A DNA stretch of 64,000 nt. It comes from Motiliproteus coralliicola. Lineage in GTDB: Bacteria > Pseudomonadota > Gammaproteobacteria > Pseudomonadales > Balneatricaceae. A program made the position numbers and the translations under genes. Within the stretch, counting starts at the first letter, position 1; every line of letters starts with the position of its first letter. Positions 15,691 to 24,877 of the stretch are shown here, piece by piece. The stretch spans positions 682,001 to 746,000 of the forward strand of contig NZ_QQOH01000002.1 of the NCBI RefSeq assembly GCF_003345655.1. The letters are read 5' to 3'. The notes beneath the pieces were generated by a model. It was not told the origin of the DNA. It made no database searches and saw nothing but the letters and a program-made list of their open reading frames with translations.

Positions 15691-16305
15691 ATGCCGGAAA
15701 CACCCGTAGCCGAAACGGCAGCCATCCAATCTCATAACAGCGATTCTGATCTAGTCGGATCTGGTCGGGGCAGCGATCAGGCGGGCGATGTCTGGCCGAT
15801 GCAGGTGGTGTTGCGAAAGCGCACCATCGAACGGGGGCTCTGGGAGGTCGACGACTGGTCGGCACTTCGCTGTCTGAGTGATCGCCAGCAGGTTCGCGAT
15901 CAGCTGGGTTTTGAAGAGCAACCCGGCGATCAACCCGCCAGCACCGATTACTGCTGGCACGGCCTGTCGCTGGAGCTGTTCCGCGACGAGCGTGCCGCCT
16001 ATCGCTTCAATATCAGCTCCCACGACCCCCGGCTGTTTATCGTCTGCGCCGAAGAGGACGAGTTGATGCAGCCCTATCTGCTCACCGCCAGCCAGGATGT
16101 CGCCTCCTCTTATATGGATGGTGGTGAAGAGGATGTCTATTCGATCCCGATGCCCGAGGCGGTGCAGTGCTGGATCGAAGGCTTTATCGGCCGTCACGGT
16201 GAGCCGGAGATGGAACTGGGTAAGAGCAAGCGCCGTCACCATGGTCGCCGCAAGGGTGCTGGGAAAAGTCAGGGGGCAGGTTCTACGGGAGGTGCTCGTG
16301 GCTGA
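15691..16305 (+). CDS. DUF3305 domain protein of the formate dehydrogenase locus
   Basis: A 204-residue cytoplasmic protein. After a 35-residue variable N-terminus comes the DUF3305 core: WPMQVVLRKRTIERGLWEV, YCWHGLSLELFRDERAAYRFN, DPRLFIVC, and the highly conserved YLLTASQDVASSYMDGGEEDVYSIPMPE with IEGFIGRH. The tail is basic and low-complexity. DUF3305 proteins are found almost only beside formate dehydrogenase genes with DUF3306 and a polyferredoxin; an assembly or maturation role is assumed, not shown. Its stop overlaps the DUF3306 start by 8 bp. First gene of the rightward fdh operon. Confidence 0.8.
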   Translation: MPETPVAETAAIQSHNSDSDLVGSGRGSDQAGDVWPMQVVLRKRTIERGLWEVDDWSALRCLSDRQQVRDQLGFEEQPGDQPASTDYCWHGLSLELFRDERAAYRFNISSHDPRLFIVCAEEDELMQPYLLTASQDVASSYMDGGEEDVYSIPMPEAVQCWIEGFIGRHGEPEMELGKSKRRHHGRRKGAGKSQGAGSTGGARG

Positions 16306-16879
16306 ACATACCAAGGACAGCACCGACGAAGGCTTTCTGGGTCGCTGGTCACGCTTAAAACAGCAGCCCCAGTCTCAAACTCAGGTAGAGCCTGAGCAAA
16401 GCACCACTGAGTTGGCTTCTTCTAACGTCGCCGATGTGGCTGAAGTAGACAATGACGAACAGGCTATTGGAGTCGAGCAGCCACCTCTCACCGATGCCGA
16501 TATGCCTTCGCTAGAGAGCCTCGACGAGAGCTCCGATTTCAGCGGTTTCCTGTCCGAAGGGGTGTCGGAGAAGCTGCGCCGTCAGGCGTTGCGAAAGCTG
16601 TTCCACCTGCCCGAATTCAATATCCGCGATGGCCTAAACGAGTACGACGAGGACTACAGCACCTTTATCCCTCTGGGCGACACCGTCACCTATCAGATGA
16701 AACAGTGGGCCGAGAAGCAGAAACAGGACTTCGAGGCTGCGCTTGTCGATGGGGATTCAGAAGCGAGCACTGCTCCTTCCACGATGGCGTCAGAGGCCGA
16801 GCCTGAGTCGGATCTAAACGATTCTGGCCAGGACTGCGGGGCTGACGATGAGGAGGAGCTAGGAGAATGCGAGGAGTAG
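16298..16879 (+). CDS. DUF3306 domain protein of the formate dehydrogenase locus
   Basis: A 193-residue acidic protein starting at GTG 16298 with GGGAGG 5 nt upstream. Family hallmarks are the N-terminal EGFLGRWSRLKQ, and in the second half VSEKLRRQALRKLFHLPEFNIRDGLNEYDEDYSTFIPLGDTVTYQMK. The Asp/Glu-rich termini look disordered. DUF3306 always pairs with DUF3305; here the genes overlap by 8 bp, implying coupled translation and probably a complex. No enzymatic motif is visible. It is followed by a 194-bp gap with a second copy of the fdh promoter motif. Confidence 0.8.
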   Translation: MAEHTKDSTDEGFLGRWSRLKQQPQSQTQVEPEQSTTELASSNVADVAEVDNDEQAIGVEQPPLTDADMPSLESLDESSDFSGFLSEGVSEKLRRQALRKLFHLPEFNIRDGLNEYDEDYSTFIPLGDTVTYQMKQWAEKQKQDFEAALVDGDSEASTAPSTMASEAEPESDLNDSGQDCGADDEEELGECEE

Positions 16880-16908
16880 CGAATGCGAGTAACCCGACAA
16901 GTCCATCA

Positions 16909-16966
16909 CCGGACAAAAGGACGTTTTGACTAAGCCTTGAAAGCCGTAGGGACATTTTGCCCCGCC
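16909..16966. promoter_or_regulatory. Second set of fdh-type motifs upstream of the polyferredoxin gene
   Basis: CCGGACAAAAGG at 16909-16920 and GGGACATTTTGCCCCGCC at 16949-16966 are close copies, in opposite orientations, of the motif between fdhD and DUF3305. They stand 110-165 bp before the polyferredoxin start, consistent with a second, co-regulated promoter inside the locus. Confidence 0.4.
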
Positions 16967-17073
16967 GGATCTGACCAATCCGGTTCTGGCTTGGATCACC
17001 TTGGTAAACAGGTGGGTATTTTCCAATAAAAACTGGTGCAGCGGTTGCACCGATAAACAGAGATCACAGTGCG

Positions 17074-19044
17074 ATGAGTGTGAATCATAACGATAAACGA
17101 CCGGCGGCCATGACCGACTCGGCGCAGCCTTCGACTTCGAAGGCAGAGGATAAGAGCACCCCATTAATGACCCAGGCAATGAGCGAGGGTATCGACGCAG
17201 ACCAGCAGCAACGCAACCGGCAGGCCCGGTCGCGGGCGATGGCTATGGTCAGTCCGGCGATCAACCTGGCCGCGCCGGGTGTCGAGTTCAGTTCGAAGGG
17301 ACGGCTGCTGATCCTGGGGGCGGAACACCGAATCCGCATGGCAGCCGATGTGCTGAGCCGTGGTGAGAGCAAAGCAGAAGGGGGCGCTTCGATTACCGCC
17401 TTGGTGACCGAAGCGATGCCCCAGCGCATCACCATCGAGATGGAGCAGGCGGCCGAGCTGGCACCGGATCTCTACCTCTATCGTTTGGCGCTGACCTCGA
17501 TCAGCGGCTATCTGGGCCAGTTCGCCGTACTGGTCGATGTGGACGGCACGGCCCAGAATCTGGCCACACTGGCGATCGGCACGGAGCAGTTCGATCTGGT
17601 GCTGGATCTGAGTGCCGAATCCTCACTGCCGGTGGAGCTGAAACCGGCCGGGTATTTTCATGTTTCTGATGACACCGGCTATCAGCAGGCGCTGGCCGAA
17701 CTGCCGCAACTGAGCGGCAGCTTCGACAAACCCCGATATTTCCAGGTCAACCCGGAAGCCTGTGCCCTCACCGCTAGCAACTTGAACGGCTGCAACCGCT
17801 GTCTGGATGTCTGCGCCGCCGATGCGATCTCGGTGATCGACGGTCGGGTTCAGATCGATGCCCATCTTTGTCACGGCGTCGGCGCCTGCGCCACCGTCTG
17901 TCCGACCTCGGCGATCCGCTACGGCTTCCCGCGACCGGCGCTGGTGCTCGACAGCCTACAGCGGCTGATGCGCCAGTACCGGGAGCAGGGTGGTACCGGG
18001 CCGCAACTGCTGCTGCACGATGCGGCGCTTGCCGAAAGCGGACAGCCGAGCGGCCTGTCCAAGCTGCTGGAACAGCTGCCTGGCCACTACCTGCCGCTGC
18101 AGCTGGAAGAGGTCGCCAGCGCCGGGCTGGAACTGTGGCTGTCGGCAATCGCGCTAGGGGCTCAGTCGGTGACCCTGTTGGCCAGTAAACCGTTGCCGGA
18201 GGCGACCCAAAGCGCGCTGGCCGGCGAGTTGGATACTGCCAACCGATTGCTGGAAGGACTGTCGTTGTCTGCCCAGGTTCGCTGTCTGTCCCCCGAGCAG
18301 CTGCTCAGCGAAGCCGGTCAGACAGCCACCGGCACCGACACCTCGATCGAGCCGATGGCCCAGATCGATCTGCAGGCCGACAAGCGGCAACAAATCTCGT
18401 CGGCGATGAGTCATCTATACCAACAGCAGCTCGACCAACAGGCTGAGGTAACCCAGAGCGTCACCCTGGCCAACGGTGCGCCGTTCGGCAATCTGGAGTT
18501 GGTCGAGCAGGACTGCACACTCTGTATGTCCTGCGTAACGATCTGTCCGGCCAAGGCGCTGACCAGCGCCAGTGATACGCCCCGCCTGAGCTTCAACGAG
18601 GATGCCTGTGTTCAGTGTGGCCTCTGCACCCAGGCCTGCCCGGAATCGGTGCTGAACCTGCAACCGCGCTACCTGCTCGAGCCCGAAACTCGCACCCGGC
18701 CTCGGGTGCTGAAGGAGGAGCAGCCGTTCCACTGTATCCGCTGCAACAAGCCGTTCGCGACCCAGAGCGTGGTCAGTCTGATGATCAAGAAACTGGCCGG
18801 TCACAGCATGTTCGACGAGGCCGGACTGAAACGGCTGGAGATGTGCCAAGACTGTCGCGTGATCGACATGGTGCAGAAGGACCCGGGAGGCGATCTGTTC
18901 GAGTACGCCAAGGGGCGCGAGCAGCATGACGACGAGCTCAATTTGACCGTTGAGACGGGCAAGGCGGACAACGATCAGCCGCTGAATGGCCGTGACAAAA
19001 ATGAAGGCAACGTTTCAAGCATCGATAGCCTGGAGGTGCACTGA
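17074..19044 (+). CDS. Large 4Fe-4S polyferredoxin of the formate dehydrogenase locus
   Basis: A 656-residue cytoplasmic iron-sulfur protein. Two ferredoxin-type cluster pairs are visible: CNRCLDVC...CHGVGACATVCP at about 240-277 and CTLCMSCVTICP...CVQCGLCTQACP at about 481-520. A further CxxC pair (CIRCNKPF near 554 and CQDCRV near 590) could bind metal. The middle has alternating helices without known motifs. Such proteins are constant companions of DUF3305/DUF3306 in fdh loci and may pass electrons or help assemble FdhA. Its TGA overlaps the next gene's ATG by one base. Confidence 0.8.
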   Translation: MSVNHNDKRPAAMTDSAQPSTSKAEDKSTPLMTQAMSEGIDADQQQRNRQARSRAMAMVSPAINLAAPGVEFSSKGRLLILGAEHRIRMAADVLSRGESKAEGGASITALVTEAMPQRITIEMEQAAELAPDLYLYRLALTSISGYLGQFAVLVDVDGTAQNLATLAIGTEQFDLVLDLSAESSLPVELKPAGYFHVSDDTGYQQALAELPQLSGSFDKPRYFQVNPEACALTASNLNGCNRCLDVCAADAISVIDGRVQIDAHLCHGVGACATVCPTSAIRYGFPRPALVLDSLQRLMRQYREQGGTGPQLLLHDAALAESGQPSGLSKLLEQLPGHYLPLQLEEVASAGLELWLSAIALGAQSVTLLASKPLPEATQSALAGELDTANRLLEGLSLSAQVRCLSPEQLLSEAGQTATGTDTSIEPMAQIDLQADKRQQISSAMSHLYQQQLDQQAEVTQSVTLANGAPFGNLELVEQDCTLCMSCVTICPAKALTSASDTPRLSFNEDACVQCGLCTQACPESVLNLQPRYLLEPETRTRPRVLKEEQPFHCIRCNKPFATQSVVSLMIKKLAGHSMFDEAGLKRLEMCQDCRVIDMVQKDPGGDLFEYAKGREQHDDELNLTVETGKADNDQPLNGRDKNEGNVSSIDSLEVH

Positions 19045-19691
19045 TGAACGATATCGCGACCAGTGCCATCGAAACCGTCCAAATTCAAGACAGCCCTGCT
19101 GGCAACGAGCTCTCACCGCTGGATCTGTTCCGCGTCGATGCCTACGCCCTGCTGGGCTCGCTGCTGGCCCAGGCACCCACCGAAGAACTGCTGAGCTGGC
19201 TGCAGTCGATCGAGCTGATCGACGATCCGCAGTCGTCGATGCGCGAGGCCTGGAGCGTATTGCAGATGGCCGCTGGTCGCGCCGATCCGGACCAGGTTAG
19301 CGACGAATACCACCAACTGTTTATCGGCATCGGCCGCGGTGAGCTGCTGCCTTACGGCTCCTGGTACCTGACCGGCTTCCTGATGGAGAAGCCGCTGGTG
19401 GAGCTGCGCAACGATCTGGATGCGCTGGGGATCGAGCGCGATCCCGAGGTGCGCGAGCCGGAGGATCATATCGCCGCGCTCTGCCAGGTGATGGCGATGT
19501 TGGTCAGCCCGGATCAGAACGGTGGTGACCAGGGCCCGGCGCAGCAGTTTTTCGAGCGCCATCTGGCCACCTGGTGGCGTCGATTCAGCCAGGATCTGCA
19601 GCATAGCCAGACCGCTCATTTCTACAGCGCGGTGGGTCGATTTGCCGAGCTGTTTTTCGAACAGGAAGCGTTGTTGTTCAGCCGTCGCTGA
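19044..19691 (+). CDS. TorD/DmsD-family molybdoenzyme chaperone
   Basis: A 215-residue all-helical cytoplasmic chaperone. The family signatures are LFRVDAYALLGSLLAQAPTEELL at the N-terminus, DEYHQLFIGIGRGELLPYGSWYLTGFLMEKPLVELRNDL in the middle (the YxxLF...G...PY core), and EPEDHIAALCQVMAML followed by FFERHLATW. These proteins bind the Tat signal of molybdoenzymes until cofactor insertion is finished; here the client should be FdhA at 20086, whose Tat signal is intact. Start and stop overlap with the polyferredoxin gene shows coupling. Confidence 0.85.
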   Translation: MNDIATSAIETVQIQDSPAGNELSPLDLFRVDAYALLGSLLAQAPTEELLSWLQSIELIDDPQSSMREAWSVLQMAAGRADPDQVSDEYHQLFIGIGRGELLPYGSWYLTGFLMEKPLVELRNDLDALGIERDPEVREPEDHIAALCQVMAMLVSPDQNGGDQGPAQQFFERHLATWWRRFSQDLQHSQTAHFYSAVGRFAELFFEQEALLFSRR

Positions 19692-19799
19692 CGACTTTCG
19701 AATGCGACGAATCCCGTGAACACGAAGCGCTACTTATTGAAAAACTGAAGTAAGAAAAACGAAACAAGAAAACCGATAAAAAAGAGCAAGGAGAAGGGG

Positions 19800-20030
19800 A
19801 TGAGTAGAACCAAAGCGGATGTCGCAAAACCGGAGGCTGACAACTCCCGTCGTCAGTTCATCAAAACCCTGGGTGCCGCCGGTGGTGCCGTTGCCGTGGC
19901 AACGGTGGCCGGTGAAGCCGCCGCCGAGGCTGTGGATATCAACAGCGATCAGCCCGAGCAGCCCAAGAAGAGCCAGGGTTACGAGAAAACCGACCATGTT
20001 CGCGCCTATTACGACAGCGCCCGGATCTGA
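19800..20030 (+). CDS. Formate dehydrogenase region Tat-target small protein
   Basis: A 76-residue protein of the TIGR02811 type (formate dehydrogenase region TAT target). The twin-arginine motif SRRQFIKTLG lies at residues 16-25. It is followed by an Ala/Gly/Val-rich hydrophobic segment (AAGGAVAVATVAGEAAAEA) and a short polar tail ending DHVRAYYDSARI. The last motif, with the tyrosine pair, is conserved in the family. The protein may be co-exported with FdhA; no function is known. An AAGGAGAAGGGG leader gives a strong ribosome site, and the gene precedes FdhA by 55 bp. Confidence 0.85.
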   Translation: MSRTKADVAKPEADNSRRQFIKTLGAAGGAVAVATVAGEAAAEAVDINSDQPEQPKKSQGYEKTDHVRAYYDSARI

Positions 20031-20085
20031 ATGAGATCCGGCCTGGACAGGCACAACAAAAATCAGGAGTAGGCGAGGAACAACC

Positions 20086-22974
20086 ATGAGACTAACGCCC
20101 AAACAATCCACGTCCGACAGCAGTTCTGATAAAGAACAGAGCCAGACCGGCCTGAGCCGCCGTAGCTTCCTCGGACGCAGCGGTATCGCCGCCGGGGGTA
20201 TCGCGGCCGCTGGTATGCTGGCACCGCCGATGATGCGCAAGGCCAAGGCCACCAGCGCACCGGCCTCCGCAGGCCCCGGTAAGCCCGAGGTCAAACGCAC
20301 TATCTGCACTCACTGTTCGGTGGGCTGCGGGGTATACGCCGAGGTCGAGAAAGGGGTCTGGACCGGTCAGGAGCCGGCCTTCGATCACCCGTTCAACCGT
20401 GGTGCCCACTGCGCCAAGGGTGCCGCGCTACGTGAGCACGGCCACGGCGAGCGTCGCCTGAAATATCCGATGAAGCTGGTCGACGGTAAGTGGCAGAAAC
20501 TATCCTGGGAAGACGCCGTCAACGAGATCGGCGACGGCATGCAGAAGATCCGCGACGAATCCGGTCCGGATTCGGTCTACTGGCTCGGCTCGGCCAAGCA
20601 CAACAACGAGCAGGCCTACCTGTTCCGTAAGTTTGCCGCGCTCTGGGGCACCAACAACGTCGACCACCAGGCCCGGATCTGTCACTCCACCACGGTAGCC
20701 GGTGTAGCCAACACCTGGGGCTACGGGGCGATGACCAACAGCTTCAACGATATCCACAACTCCCAGTCGGCGATTCTGATCGGTTCCAACCCGGCCGAGG
20801 CGCACCCGATCGCGATGCAGCACCTGCTGTACGCCAAGGAGCGCAACAAGGCCAAGCTGATTGTGGCCGATCCGCGTTTCTCCCGTACCGCCGCCAAGGG
20901 GGACCAGCACCTGCCGCTGCGTCCGGGTAGCGACGTGGCGATGATCTGGGGCCTGCTGTGGCATGTGTTCGAGAACGGCTGGGAAGATAAGCAGTATATC
21001 GACCAGCGTGTGTTCGGCATGGACGAGGTCAAGGAAGAGGTCAAGAAGTGGAACCCGGCCGAAGTCGAGCGGGTCACTGGCCTGTCCGAAGAGCAGATGC
21101 GTACCGCGGCCAAGACTCTGGCCACCAACAAGCCGGGTACCGTGATCTGGTGTATGGGCGGTACCCAGCACACCACCGGTAACAACAATACCCGTGCCTA
21201 CTGCGCGCTGATGCTGGCGCTCGGCAATATCGGCACCAGCGGCGGTGGCGCCAATATCTTCCGCGGCCACGACAACGTCCAGGGTGCCACCGACTTCGGT
21301 GTGCTGTCCCATACCCTGCCGGGTTACTACGGCCTGTCCGGCGGTGCCTGGAAGCACTGGTCCAAGGTCTGGGGCCTGGATTACGACTGGGTCGCGTCCC
21401 GCTTCGACCAGGACAGCTACGAGAAAGCCAAGGGCAAACCGGCCAAACCGATGAACACCAAGGGCATCCCGGTTTCTCGCTGGGTCGACGGTGTCTTGGA
21501 GGACAAGGCCAATATCGCCCAGAAGGACAACCTGCGGGCGATGGTGTTCTGGGGCCACGCACCGAACTCCCAGACCCGGGGTGCCGACATGAAAAAGGCG
21601 ATGGAGAAGCTGGATATGATGGTCATTGTCGACCCCTATCCGACCGCCTCCGCAGTGCTGCCCGATCGCAAGGACGGCATCTACCTGCTGCCAGCCACCA
21701 CCCAGTTCGAGACCTACGGCTCGGTGACGGCCTCCAACCGCTCGCTGCAGTGGCGTGACGAGGTGATCAAGCCGCTGTTCGACTCCCGTCCCGACCACGT
21801 GATCATGTACAAGCTGGCCAAGAAGCTGGGCTTTGCCGATCAGCTGTTCAAGAACATCCAGGTTAACGGTGAGGAGCCGCTGATCGAGGATATCACCCGC
21901 GAATTCAACCGCGGCATGTGGACTATTGGTTACACCGGTCAGAGCCCGGAGCGGATGAAGGCGCACCAGCAGAACTGGCACACCTTCGACTACACCACCC
22001 TGGAAGCAGCCGGTGGTCCGGCCCACGGCGAAACCTACGGGCTGCCGTGGCCATGTTGGGGTACCCCGGAGATGAAACACCCGGGCACCCATATCCTGTA
22101 CGACACCAGCAAGCCGGTGGCCAAGGGCGGGCTGAATTTCCGGGCCCGTTTCGGGGTCGAGTTCGAAGGCAAGAACCTGCTGGCCGAAGGCTCCTATCCG
22201 AAGGGCAACGAGCTTAAGGACGGTCACCCCGAGTTCAACGACAAGCTGTTGAAGAAGCTGGGCTGGTGGGACGACCTGACCGACGAAGAGAAGGCCCTGG
22301 CCGAAGGCAAGAACTGGAAGACCGACCTGTCCGGCGGTATTCAGCGGGTCGCCATCGCCCACGGTTGTGCGCCGTTCGGCAACGCCAAGGCCCGCTCGGT
22401 GGTCTGGACCTTCCCGGATCGGGTGCCGCTGCACCGTGAGCCGCTGTACTCCACCCGTCGCGACCTGGTGGCCGACTACCCGACCTACGAGGATCGCAAG
22501 TCCCACTACCGTCTGCCGACCCAGTACAGCTCGATTCAGGCCCAGGATTTCTCCCAGGAGTATCCGATCATCCTGACCTCCGGCCGTCTGGTCGAGTACG
22601 AGGGGGGCGGTGAAGAGACCCGTTCGAATCCCTGGCTGGCCGAACTGCAGCAGGAGATGTTCGTCGAGCTGAACCCGGTCGATGCCAATAACAATGGCGT
22701 CCGCGACGGTGGTCAGGTCTGGGTGCATACCCCTGAGGGCTCGAAGATCAAGGTCAAGGCGCTGGTGACCAAGCGGGTCAAACCGGGCGTGGCTTTTATC
22801 CCGTTCCACTTCGCCGGTGAGTATCAGGGCAAGGATCTGCGCAGTAAGTATCCCGAAGGTTCCGATCCCTATGTACTGGGTGAATCTGCCAACACCGTCA
22901 TGACCTACGGCTATGACTCGGTGACCCAGATGCAGGAATCGAAAGTCTCGATGTGCAAGATCAGCGTGGCCTAA
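20086..22974 (+). CDS. Formate dehydrogenase catalytic subunit alpha (Mo/W-bisPGD, Cys type)
   Basis: A 962-residue periplasmic molybdoenzyme oxidising formate to CO2. The Tat signal SRRSFLG is at 24-30. The proximal 4Fe-4S cluster ligands are Cys74, Cys77, Cys81 and Cys109 (CTHCSVGC...HCAKG). The metal ligand is Cys199 in ARICHSTTVAG, where E. coli FdnG has selenocysteine, so no Sec machinery is needed. NTWGYGAMTNSFNDI and GSNPAEAHPIAMQ follow, then the C-terminal molydopterin-dinucleotide-binding part (LTSGRLVEYEGGGEETRSNPWLAEL). Length and order match NAD-independent membrane-linked enzymes of Pseudomonas and Shewanella type. FdhB follows after 15 bp. Confidence 0.92.
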   Translation: MRLTPKQSTSDSSSDKEQSQTGLSRRSFLGRSGIAAGGIAAAGMLAPPMMRKAKATSAPASAGPGKPEVKRTICTHCSVGCGVYAEVEKGVWTGQEPAFDHPFNRGAHCAKGAALREHGHGERRLKYPMKLVDGKWQKLSWEDAVNEIGDGMQKIRDESGPDSVYWLGSAKHNNEQAYLFRKFAALWGTNNVDHQARICHSTTVAGVANTWGYGAMTNSFNDIHNSQSAILIGSNPAEAHPIAMQHLLYAKERNKAKLIVADPRFSRTAAKGDQHLPLRPGSDVAMIWGLLWHVFENGWEDKQYIDQRVFGMDEVKEEVKKWNPAEVERVTGLSEEQMRTAAKTLATNKPGTVIWCMGGTQHTTGNNNTRAYCALMLALGNIGTSGGGANIFRGHDNVQGATDFGVLSHTLPGYYGLSGGAWKHWSKVWGLDYDWVASRFDQDSYEKAKGKPAKPMNTKGIPVSRWVDGVLEDKANIAQKDNLRAMVFWGHAPNSQTRGADMKKAMEKLDMMVIVDPYPTASAVLPDRKDGIYLLPATTQFETYGSVTASNRSLQWRDEVIKPLFDSRPDHVIMYKLAKKLGFADQLFKNIQVNGEEPLIEDITREFNRGMWTIGYTGQSPERMKAHQQNWHTFDYTTLEAAGGPAHGETYGLPWPCWGTPEMKHPGTHILYDTSKPVAKGGLNFRARFGVEFEGKNLLAEGSYPKGNELKDGHPEFNDKLLKKLGWWDDLTDEEKALAEGKNWKTDLSGGIQRVAIAHGCAPFGNAKARSVVWTFPDRVPLHREPLYSTRRDLVADYPTYEDRKSHYRLPTQYSSIQAQDFSQEYPIILTSGRLVEYEGGGEETRSNPWLAELQQEMFVELNPVDANNNGVRDGGQVWVHTPEGSKIKVKALVTKRVKPGVAFIPFHFAGEYQGKDLRSKYPEGSDPYVLGESANTVMTYGYDSVTQMQESKVSMCKISVA

Positions 22975-22989
22975 GAGGAGATCAACACC

Positions 22990-23589
22990 ATGGCAAGAAT
23001 GAAGTTTCTGTGTGACTCCGAGCGCTGTATCGAGTGCAACGGCTGTGTCACCGCCTGTAAAAACGAGCACGAGGTGGAGTGGGGTGTAAACCGCCGCCGC
23101 GTGGTAACCATTAACGACGGCGAGCCCAACGAGGTCAGTCTGTCGGTGGCCTGTATGCACTGTACCGACGCGCCCTGTATGGCGGTCTGTCCGGTCGACT
23201 GCTTCTACCAGACCGACGACGGCATCGTGCTGCATGACAAGGACGCCTGTATCGGCTGCGGCTACTGCCTGTTCGCCTGTCCGTTTGGCGCGCCACAGTT
23301 CCCGCAGGAAGGGGCATTCGGCGATCGCGGCAAGATGGACAAATGTACCTTCTGTGCCGGTGGTCCGGAGGAAGATCACTCCGTTGCCGAGCGCGAGAAG
23401 TACGGTCGTAACCGGATCGCCGAAGGCAAGCTGCCGCTGTGCGCCGAGATGTGCTCGACCAAGGCGCTGCTGGCCGGTGACGCCAATGACGTCTCTGATA
23501 TCTACCGCGAACGGATTATCGCGCGGGGGTCCAACAAGGGCGCCTGGGGCCAGAACCTGGCCTATAACGCCGCCGGTAGAAAGCGCTGA
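22990..23589 (+). CDS. Formate dehydrogenase iron-sulfur subunit beta
   Basis: A 199-residue electron-transfer subunit with four 4Fe-4S clusters. The Cys groups are CIECNGCVTAC (13-23), CMHCTDAPCMAVCP, CIGCGYCLFACPFG, and the split group CTFC...CAEMC. It lacks the C-terminal transmembrane anchor of FdnH, so it is the short Fdh3B-type subunit and probably docks on the cytochrome b subunit in the periplasm after hitchhiking with FdhA. AGAGGAG precedes the ATG. It lies between FdhA and the cytochrome b gene. Confidence 0.92.
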   Translation: MARMKFLCDSERCIECNGCVTACKNEHEVEWGVNRRRVVTINDGEPNEVSLSVACMHCTDAPCMAVCPVDCFYQTDDGIVLHDKDACIGCGYCLFACPFGAPQFPQEGAFGDRGKMDKCTFCAGGPEEDHSVAEREKYGRNRIAEGKLPLCAEMCSTKALLAGDANDVSDIYRERIIARGSNKGAWGQNLAYNAAGRKR

Positions 23590-23775
23590 TCCAACACCGG
23601 GTTCTATCGCCTGGCTGCGGCGGCTGCCGGGTGATTAGAGCGGCACAGGGAGGTGCCACCATTGGTTTAGGCCGGTGGAGTCTCTGAAGGACGGGAACCC
23701 GGTCACGCGTTTCTACTGACCAGTTAAAATGTGCCTGATTTTGGGGAGAAGTTGGGCGCGCAGTCAGAGGTCATT

Positions 23776-24834
23776 ATGAATCTGAAACATCAACCGATGC
23801 AGGCGATGCCCGGTTGGCTTAACCACAGCCTGATGGCGGTGCTGTTCTCCGTGCTGGTTGTCTGGTTATTGGGGATAACCAGCGCGGTGCAGGCGGCTCA
23901 AGCGGCCAACACGGCCAATAGCGCTAGCGCGATGGCCGGGGCGGTAACCGGCACTTCCGCGGGTAATCGAGGCGCTGATTACTGGCGTCAGGTCACCCGT
24001 GGCGAGAGTGGTTATTCAACCCACCGACATGATGAAGCCGGGGTGCTGATCAACCGAAGTGGTGAAGACTGGCGCCTGCTGCGTAACGATACCATCAAAA
24101 CCTACGGTGCCTGGGCGCTGGGGGTGACGCTGGTCGGCCTGGTGTTGGTCTACCTGCTGTTTGGTGCCAACAAGCTGGATTCGCCCCGCAGTGGGCGGAC
24201 GGTGGAGCGCTGGAAGAGGGTCGACCGCTACCTGCACTGGACCGTGGCGGGACTGTTTATCGTGCTGACCATCACCGGTCTCAGCATCCTCTATGGTCGC
24301 CATTTCCTGCCTGAGCTGATGGGCAAGGGCGCGTTCGGTAGCTATATGTCGCTGGGCAAATTGCTGCACAACTACCTGGGGGTGCTGTTCGCGATCTTGC
24401 TGGTGATCATGCTGGTGAAATGGCTGGCTAACAACCTGCCGACTATCACCGATATCCAGTGGTTCCTGCAGGGCGGTGGCATGATCAAGGGTAAACACCC
24501 TCATGCCGGCTATATGAACGGCGGCGAGAAACTGTGGTTCTGGGTGCTGTTCTTGGGTGGGGTGGTGCTGATGCTATCGGGGCTGGTACTCGACTTCCCG
24601 GCCTACTTCGACAACCGCGATGACTTCCAGCTCGCCAACCTGTTCCATGCCGTCTCGGCGCTGGTGCTGATCTGCGGTGCCACCGCCCACGCCTATATTG
24701 GTAGCGTCGGCACCGAAGGGGCGCTGGAGGGGATGACCACTGGTCAGGTCGACGAAACCTGGGCCAAACAGCATCACGACCTCTGGTATGAACAGATCAA
24801 GACCGACGCCTCAGAGGACAAGGCCAACGACTAA
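23776..24834 (+). CDS. Formate dehydrogenase cytochrome b556 subunit gamma
   Basis: A 352-residue membrane haem protein. The start at ATG 23776 (AGAGG 5 nt upstream) is preferred over an upstream alternative at 23731. An N-terminal hydrophobic segment (LMAVLFSVLVVWLLGITSAVQA) acts as a signal or anchor, followed by a roughly 70-residue periplasmic stretch. Four further helices carry the haem histidines: RYLHWTVAGLF, LGKLLHNYLGVLF, FHAVSALVLICGATAHAYIG. The loop KHPHAGYMNGGEKLWFWVLF is characteristic of FdnI/FdoI-type subunits. It passes electrons from FdhB to quinone. Last gene of the operon. Confidence 0.92.
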   Translation: MNLKHQPMQAMPGWLNHSLMAVLFSVLVVWLLGITSAVQAAQAANTANSASAMAGAVTGTSAGNRGADYWRQVTRGESGYSTHRHDEAGVLINRSGEDWRLLRNDTIKTYGAWALGVTLVGLVLVYLLFGANKLDSPRSGRTVERWKRVDRYLHWTVAGLFIVLTITGLSILYGRHFLPELMGKGAFGSYMSLGKLLHNYLGVLFAILLVIMLVKWLANNLPTITDIQWFLQGGGMIKGKHPHAGYMNGGEKLWFWVLFLGGVVLMLSGLVLDFPAYFDNRDDFQLANLFHAVSALVLICGATAHAYIGSVGTEGALEGMTTGQVDETWAKQHHDLWYEQIKTDASEDKAND

Positions 24835-24877
24835 CCGACCGATTGCCAATTTGGAAAGGCTTCGGCATAACTAGGGT

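Noticed and set aside
20680-20682. Possible selenocysteine at the catalytic position of formate dehydrogenase
   Set aside because: The codon is TGT (Cys199), not TGA, and no SECIS-like hairpin was needed or seen.
20500-23379. A 959-codon open frame antisense to the formate dehydrogenase genes
   Set aside because: It is a codon-bias shadow of fdhA and fdhB: its composition is rich in His, Gly, Val and Arg and it has no domain or promoter, while the sense strand is clearly coding.
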